64,000 bases of DNA, taken from NCBI GenBank assembly GCA_037043015.1, contig CM073322.1, positions 5,095,601 to 5,159,600 of the forward strand, given 5' to 3'. Source of the stretch: Bryum argenteum (Eukaryota; Streptophyta; Bryopsida; Bryales; Bryaceae). The notes beneath the pieces are model-generated. The model had not been told where the DNA came from. It did no database searches and saw only the letters and a list, made by a program, of their open reading frames with translations. Shown here one piece after another: positions 59,024 to 64,000 of this stretch (within the stretch, counting starts at the first letter, position 1; each line of letters starts with the position of its first letter). The position numbers and the translations under genes are program-made.

Positions 59024-59374
59024 AACCTCAATTTCGTTAAAATGGCACTATTCCATGTGCCATTTTAGCGGAGCTAAAGTGCCATATTATGCAAACGTGC
59101 CATTTTACAAGTATATTTTGAAGTGAATTTCAGAGGTTTTTATGCCTACAAAATGGCATGTTTATTAATATCACTAAAATTTCCATAATTTCACATATTT
59201 TTATGGTTTTTGACCTTTGGATAGAGTAAAAGGGCAATATTTCTGAACGGCCGTTAAGAAATATTTACCCTATCATCTCAAAATCCGACAAAAACCAACA
59301 TAATTTTTTTCATTTTAAGCACCCCAAAAAGCACCATTTTAGCGAAATAACGCCATTTTAGCGGAATTGAGGTT
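59024..59374. mobile_element. MITE of the AACCCCAATTCCG family, older longer copy
   Basis: AACCTCAATTTCGTTAAAAT starts it and gccattttagcggaattgag ends it. 'atggcact.t.ccatgtgcca' is shared. The interior has diverged and contains further 'ccattttagcg' motifs. Confidence 0.7.
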
Positions 59375-59969
59375 AATGTCTTAAAGGTAATAGCCATAGC
59401 TAAGGGCGCCACCATCAACGGGACCAAGTAGCAAGTTTAGAAGTTTTCAAATTCAATTTAGAATATGATTCACATTAAAATCAATCCAAGTTTTTATGCT
59501 TAAATTTCCACGGGTTTCTACCTCTTTAAGCTTATTTTTGGCGATATTACTCTTAATTTGAGGCATATCTAGTGTACAACTGAATGTAATCCTGAAATTC
59601 CAAATTCAAGTGTCTTTAGAAACTGAGGTTTCAACCCAACTTGAACGTTATGATTTCACGAACAGAGAGGAATTTGAGTTTGATTTTGACCTAAGAGAAA
59701 AGTGAACAATACAGAATGTGCTATGGGTAGCAAAAATTGAACCAAAGAACGGGAGAGCTTCTACATCCTAGTCCTCCAAGGTACCAAGGCAAATACTAAG
59801 AAATGAGGTCCCCTCAATATGAGACTACCCATACAAGGCTCTATTTGAGGCTCTCTTATGCAAAAGATGAAGCGTATGAAGCTGAATCAAAGAAGCCACA
59901 ACAACAATAAATCCAAGATCAAGGTGAAAGTCCTTTTGAATAAAAACACAAGAGTTGATGATTAAGCAG

Positions 59970-60410
59970 CCCAACTATAATCAAGAATACCATGAGGCTC
60001 AAAAATCATTGATTGGCTAGTATTCAATTATTTCAAATGAAAGGATGCAAAAGGGGAGGGTAAAAGAAAGAATGATGAGGATTTGTATTTGAAAATTGAC
60101 CTTAAGCTCGTCCCGGCCCAAATCCACTTTACACTACAAGAGTGACCAAGCCAGTGAAAAATCCAATTTCGATTTATCATAGTTACAACTCTTGACCAAG
60201 AGCCATGACCATGAAAATGATTCTAATTTTCTTGGTCATGGCTTTTGGTCCATGTAGTGTAAAGGGACCCTCACCAAGACACTTAAAAATCCAATCTTCA
60301 TTTATCATGGTCACTGCTCTTGGCCAAGAGCCATAACCATTAAAATGACTTTTGACTTTCTCGGTTGTGGCTCTTGGTTCATAGTGGAAAGGGACTCTTA
60401 GATCACAAAT
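59970..60410. repeat. Repeat with internal tandem duplication, related to 20539-20870
   Basis: Two units of about 125-130 bp (60148-60272 and 60273-60402) share 'aaaaatccaat.t.atttatcat' and 'tgaccaagagccatgaccat'. Bases 59970-60110 are inverted relative to 20690-20870 ('gaggctcaaaaatcattgatt'). Confidence 0.6.
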
Positions 60411-60679
60411 AGAGGTCTTCACTAAAATCCAAAAAATCAATTCTTGTGGAGTAGTTTGCTACTTTGATTCATGTATGTATTCTTCTCAATTTACCAATAC
60501 ATTCAATGGTGTTTTTAAATACAAAAACATAAAAATAGGGGTGATAACCATGAAAATGAAGAATCATGCTTTGACAATCGTCATGGACTCAAAGTCCATA
60601 AGTTCAAAAGAGCCTCTAATTTTGACTTGTAACTAGCTCGCAATAAAAAAACAAAAGAAAAACCCAGAAATAAGCTCAC

Positions 60680-61010
60680 AATCATGTAAACCTGGAACTG
60701 CAGCTCCGAGGCCTCCGGCGAAGCGCCAGTAGCTGAAAATTCTTTGCACGCCCGGAAGACCAAAATAATAGTATTGTAATCGGCAATGCTATTGCAGCTT
60801 GCTCAACAGTGAGGGTCCAGCATCTTGCTCTTCCATTCTGGGACCCCTGGATCCAACCCACAATCCGGCCTGTGCCTACGACCGGATCAAACAATCCCCC
60901 CGTTTACTACTTTCACACCCTAATCAACTCCTTGGCAACTCCGTCCCCAACCAAACACTATTTGAATCTTATCAAGTTGAAAACTTGAAATGCGGTGGTT
61001 TTCTTTGACC
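60680..61010. other. GC-richer patch, no gene assigned
   Basis: It contains gcctccggcgaagcgcc and a C/T-rich stretch. Overlapping 70-residue frames on both strands have no recognisable family, so no coding claim is made. Confidence 0.3.
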
Positions 61011-61150
61011 CCGATTTCCTTGCTAACTCCAAGATTGTCCAAGATCGTTGCATTCTCGTATAGATTTCTGTCCAATTTAAAGCTTTGTTTGTTATGATCA
61101 TGACATCTTGTCACGTTAGTGCAAGGTACGAGTTCCCTCTCTCCCATTAT

Positions 61151-61270
61151 AATTGTACAGTAGGTTCTCTCAAATTGTACAGTAGGTTCTCTCAAATTGT
61201 ACAGTAGGTTCTCTCAAATCTACTTCAAAAGATAGAGTTGAGAGAACCTACTCGAGACTGAGGGAGTATA
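61151..61270. mobile_element. Stowaway-like end with a 22-bp tandem triplication
   Basis: Three identical units AATTGTACAGTAGGTTCTCT+CA lie at 61151-61216. They are followed by a hairpin partner (gagagaacctact) and a gactgagggagtata end resembling the Stowaway terminus. It is related to 26194-26299. Confidence 0.7.
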
Positions 61271-62405
61271 AATTAGTGGCTCATTACATACTAGCTATAT
61301 GGGTATAACTCTCGTGTATAGGAGGACCACCTTTGCGCAAGTGTCATCATTATACTCATATCATACTTTGTTCATTATGCTTTTGCTTATATTCAACTTT
61401 GTCCATGATGTGATAATGTCTTCATCACGATTTATTATGCTTTTTATGAATTCAATTTTGATGATTGTAACATCTTCCTTGATTTTAATATGATTGTACC
61501 ATATGAATTATAGGTGTTAAGTCTTCATCAAGATTTTGTTAGGTGACTCAAAATCAAAAGAAGTCAACACAAATTGGGTTATTATTTTGTCACAACTTAG
61601 ATAAAGTGTATGACAAATTTGTGCTCTAAAATGAGCATATGATTTGTATAAGACTTGAGCTATTTAAGCTTTGAGAATGTGAAAATTACAAAGTGATTCT
61701 AAACCCATTCTACATTCTCATATTCATTCAACAAAATCTTGTTAGAGATCACATTATATACACAATTCCTATTTAGATAAATATTTAAGATGGGAAGAAA
61801 TAACAAATATCATGTATTTAATGAACTTACTTAATGGTTTCATGTTCATTGAACCCAATCAAAATATAGTGCGTTGGTTTGTTGAGAAATTGCATTTAAT
61901 ATCAATGACTACTTGCTCTCAACAATTATAATGGTAGTGCATCTCCAAACAATTAGTTGTATACATTGTAAGACTCTATCCAACTCCATTTCAATAAGGG
62001 ATTTTCAATGTAGTCCTCTGCTAAGTATTCAAATCTATCATCCAAGTCACGACCTTAAAAAACATTAAACATAAAAATTCGAGGCCCTTCCCCCCAATTA
62101 ATTGGACATCCCTTACCATTTTTTTAGAGTCTTCATCCATGGAGGTTAAAATCTTAAGGTTTGGGGTGCTCTCATAAGATAATACCTCTTAGTATTCTTG
62201 CAAATTAGGCAATGGCAAGCTTGTGGTATCCCTCGAAGGACACTAAAAATGTCTTATTTCTTTCCTTTCTACATCAAAGTATTTCTTTCTGCACATTACA
62301 TGTATGATTCATTTTATTTTCGTTATTACAATTTCAAGTGATGCACCTCAGTAGATCGTTATCTTGCAAGCAATGTCACGTGCACAAATGTCTACATGTT
62401 TGCAC
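61271..62405. other. AT-rich DNA, no gene seen
   Basis: Short open frames only. A CAGTGTTGG motif at 62406 could be the left end of the hAT element whose gene starts at 62877, but the right end is outside the window, so this cannot be tested here. Confidence 0.3.
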
Positions 62406-62653
62406 CAGTGTTGGTCTGTTATTAGGGGGTTTGGCGGGTATCTAAAAGGGTATCAATAGGGTATCGCTGAACCCGACCTGAGCAGTATGTGTAAACCCTA
62501 AACCCGAAGCTTCTTCATACTCCGTCGTTATGTGCATTGTTGTACCTGCGCTTTGTACCAGATTGTGCGGATTTTGAGAGAACGATACACTTATTGGAAC
62601 CAGCCTGTGCATTTGTGAGAGCAAGTACGGTAGGGTTTGTAATGTGCAGCAAG

Positions 62654-62709
62654 GAGAGGAGTGGGCTTCATTGTGGAGAGGAGTGGGCTTCATTGTGGAG
62701 AGGAGTGGC
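62654..62709. repeat. 22-bp tandem repeat, 2.5 units, in a transposase leader
   Basis: The unit GAGAGGAGTGGGCTTCATTG+TG starts at 62654, 62676 and 62698. Confidence 0.85.
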
Positions 62710-62876
62710 TGTTATTGAAGATTGCGAAGATTGCCCAGGGATCAGCAACGACTTCAAAAATGTAACCCTTCTTCTCTTTGCGTTGTGTGCGGTTGTTTTT
62801 GTGAAGGAAGCCCTTATCTCTTCCTAGGGTTACTGCTTTATCTTAGGGTTTTGGATTGTGATTGAGCGAGCGCACC

Positions 62877-64000
62877 ATGTCGTCGTCTATTCAACCTTCG
62901 TGTGCCGAAACCGCAGATCCGACAGAGAGCATTGACTTGGAGAGCGCCCAGCAGAATTGTGATGTGTTGCGGCCAATTTCGGAGGGTTTGGCAGCGGAGT
63001 CGGAAGCAGCTTGGCGGGCTTCATATGCGGCGTTGAGGGCGAATGCGAAGTTCTGGATACCTTATCATCGCAGCAGTGCCGTGTGGGCATTCTACCGATT
63101 GAAAGGGGACGACATGGTTGTCGATGTGAGGGGGACACAGAAGTTGCGATGCTGGGTTTGTCACCCAACCGAAGCTGAGTCGAGTAATTCAAGCGGGAGG
63201 GGCACAAGAGGGAGGAAGGGGATTTTGCAGTATAACCCAGCGCATGGGATCACCAGCATGAAGACACATGTGGAGAACGAGCACGCCGAGGAACTCGCAA
63301 AGTACGTGCGGGAGTCAGCAGCTGAAGAGGGAGACACGGGGAGGCAGAAGACCAAGAAGCGCAAGGGGGCACCGCCGTCATCGATCACGGCCTACTTTGG
63401 GAACGCAAAGCCCTACGCGAAGAATGATGTGCAGCAGCAGCGATTTCTTGAAGACCTGGTTTTGTTCATCGCTAAGAGTTACGAATCCCTTAGTATTGTG
63501 GAGTCAGCATGGCTGCGGAGGTTGATGATGCGGCGTGATCCGAAGGTAGTCTGCCCAAGTCGGAAGCAGTTGGTGCGTGAACATATTCCTGCGATGCTCA
63601 CCAAGACAATGGATCGGTATGTGTCACCACTCATCGACAGCTGCCAGACTGCCAGCATCACTTTCGACCTGTGGATGTCGCGAACCGGCTGGGACACGTT
63701 TGCCTTGGTGGTGAATTTCATTGATGACGGCTGGGTTCCTCGACATGTGACAGTTGGATTATTCAAGCGGGGATACATCAGGAGCAGCGTTGGCCGAGAT
63801 CGTCAAGCCTTTGCTGGAGCAGTTCAAGCTCACCGATAAAGTTGTGGCCTGTGTGAAGGACGAGGGTGCAAATTTGGCAACGCTTGAGAAGGCACTGCAG
63901 CTCACAAAGGTCGTGTGAGGTTAAGGGTTACCAAGCCCTTCTCATCTGCCTGTTTTGGTCATATCATGTCAAAGGTATGCAATTTCTTTTCGATCGCTCA
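62877..64000 (+). pseudogene. BED-finger hAT transposase, 5' part, frame-damaged, cut by window end
   Basis: The ATG at 62877 (MSSSIQPSC) opens a 320-residue frame. Residues about 95-135 form a BED-like zinc finger (RCWVCHP ... YNPAHGITSMKTHVENEH). A basic linker with KKRKGAPPSSITAYF follows, then a hAT core segment, ITFDLWMSRTGWDTFALVVN and RHVTVGLF. Near 63760 the family frame shifts: the next block (DTSGAALAEIVKPLLEQF) is in another frame. Another shift near 63920 precedes KPFSSACFGHIMSK, which ends at a plausible donor (GTATGC, about 63974). So at least two frame-breaking changes exist, or the region carries sequence errors. It is a different lineage from the hAT at 15867-20125. Confidence 0.85.

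Noticed and set aside
1-64000. CRISPR arrays, bacterial operons or ribosome-binding sites
   Set aside because: The window is eukaryotic (spliced genes, plant transposons); the tandem repeats seen lack regular unique spacers.

Overview
This window looks like a land-plant nuclear chromosome segment: AT-rich and repeat-rich, with a few intron-containing genes on GC-richer islands. The gene set (TIR-NBS-LRR receptor, STIG1-type secreted peptide, plant BTB/POZ protein, PIF/Harbinger and hAT transposases) is land plant. The style of the TIR domain (FLSHSGAQKPFVEELC...) makes me suspect a seed-free plant such as a bryophyte, but that is an inference from memory and the species is not determined.

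Layout. 1-3 kb: a palindromic repeat about 1.4 kb long and a third diverged copy. 3-6.6 kb: unassigned, somewhat GC-richer DNA. 6676-12296: a PIF/Harbinger transposon with matching ends, an intact DDE transposase on + and a convergent, frame-broken second gene on -. 12870-14151: a two-exon STIG1-like secreted cysteine-rich protein. 15867-20125: a hAT transposon with an 8-bp target duplication and a four-exon, frame-damaged transposase. 20-31 kb: nested small elements (foldback, MITEs, and a tRNA-derived SINE with target duplications). 31401-34922: a seven-exon BTB/POZ gene with one GC-AG intron. 35-39.6 kb: TTAA-bounded elements, foldback relatives, a TTA-flanked MITE and a complete SINE. 41624-46145: a four-exon TIR-NBS-LRR gene whose C-terminus has a duplicated acidic 19-residue repeat followed by a predicted membrane segment. 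46-62 kb: gene-poor, with several MITE families. 62877-64000: the 5' part of another degenerate BED/hAT transposase running off the window.

The three host genes do not form a functional cluster. The most notable host feature is the predicted tail-anchored TNL. The most notable mobile features are a small non-autonomous group bounded by TTAA, the SINE family (three copies with target duplications, four fragments), and the Harbinger element whose accessory protein ends in a SHOCT-like helical segment. All gene models were built by hand from reading frames and splice signals, and no homology search was run.
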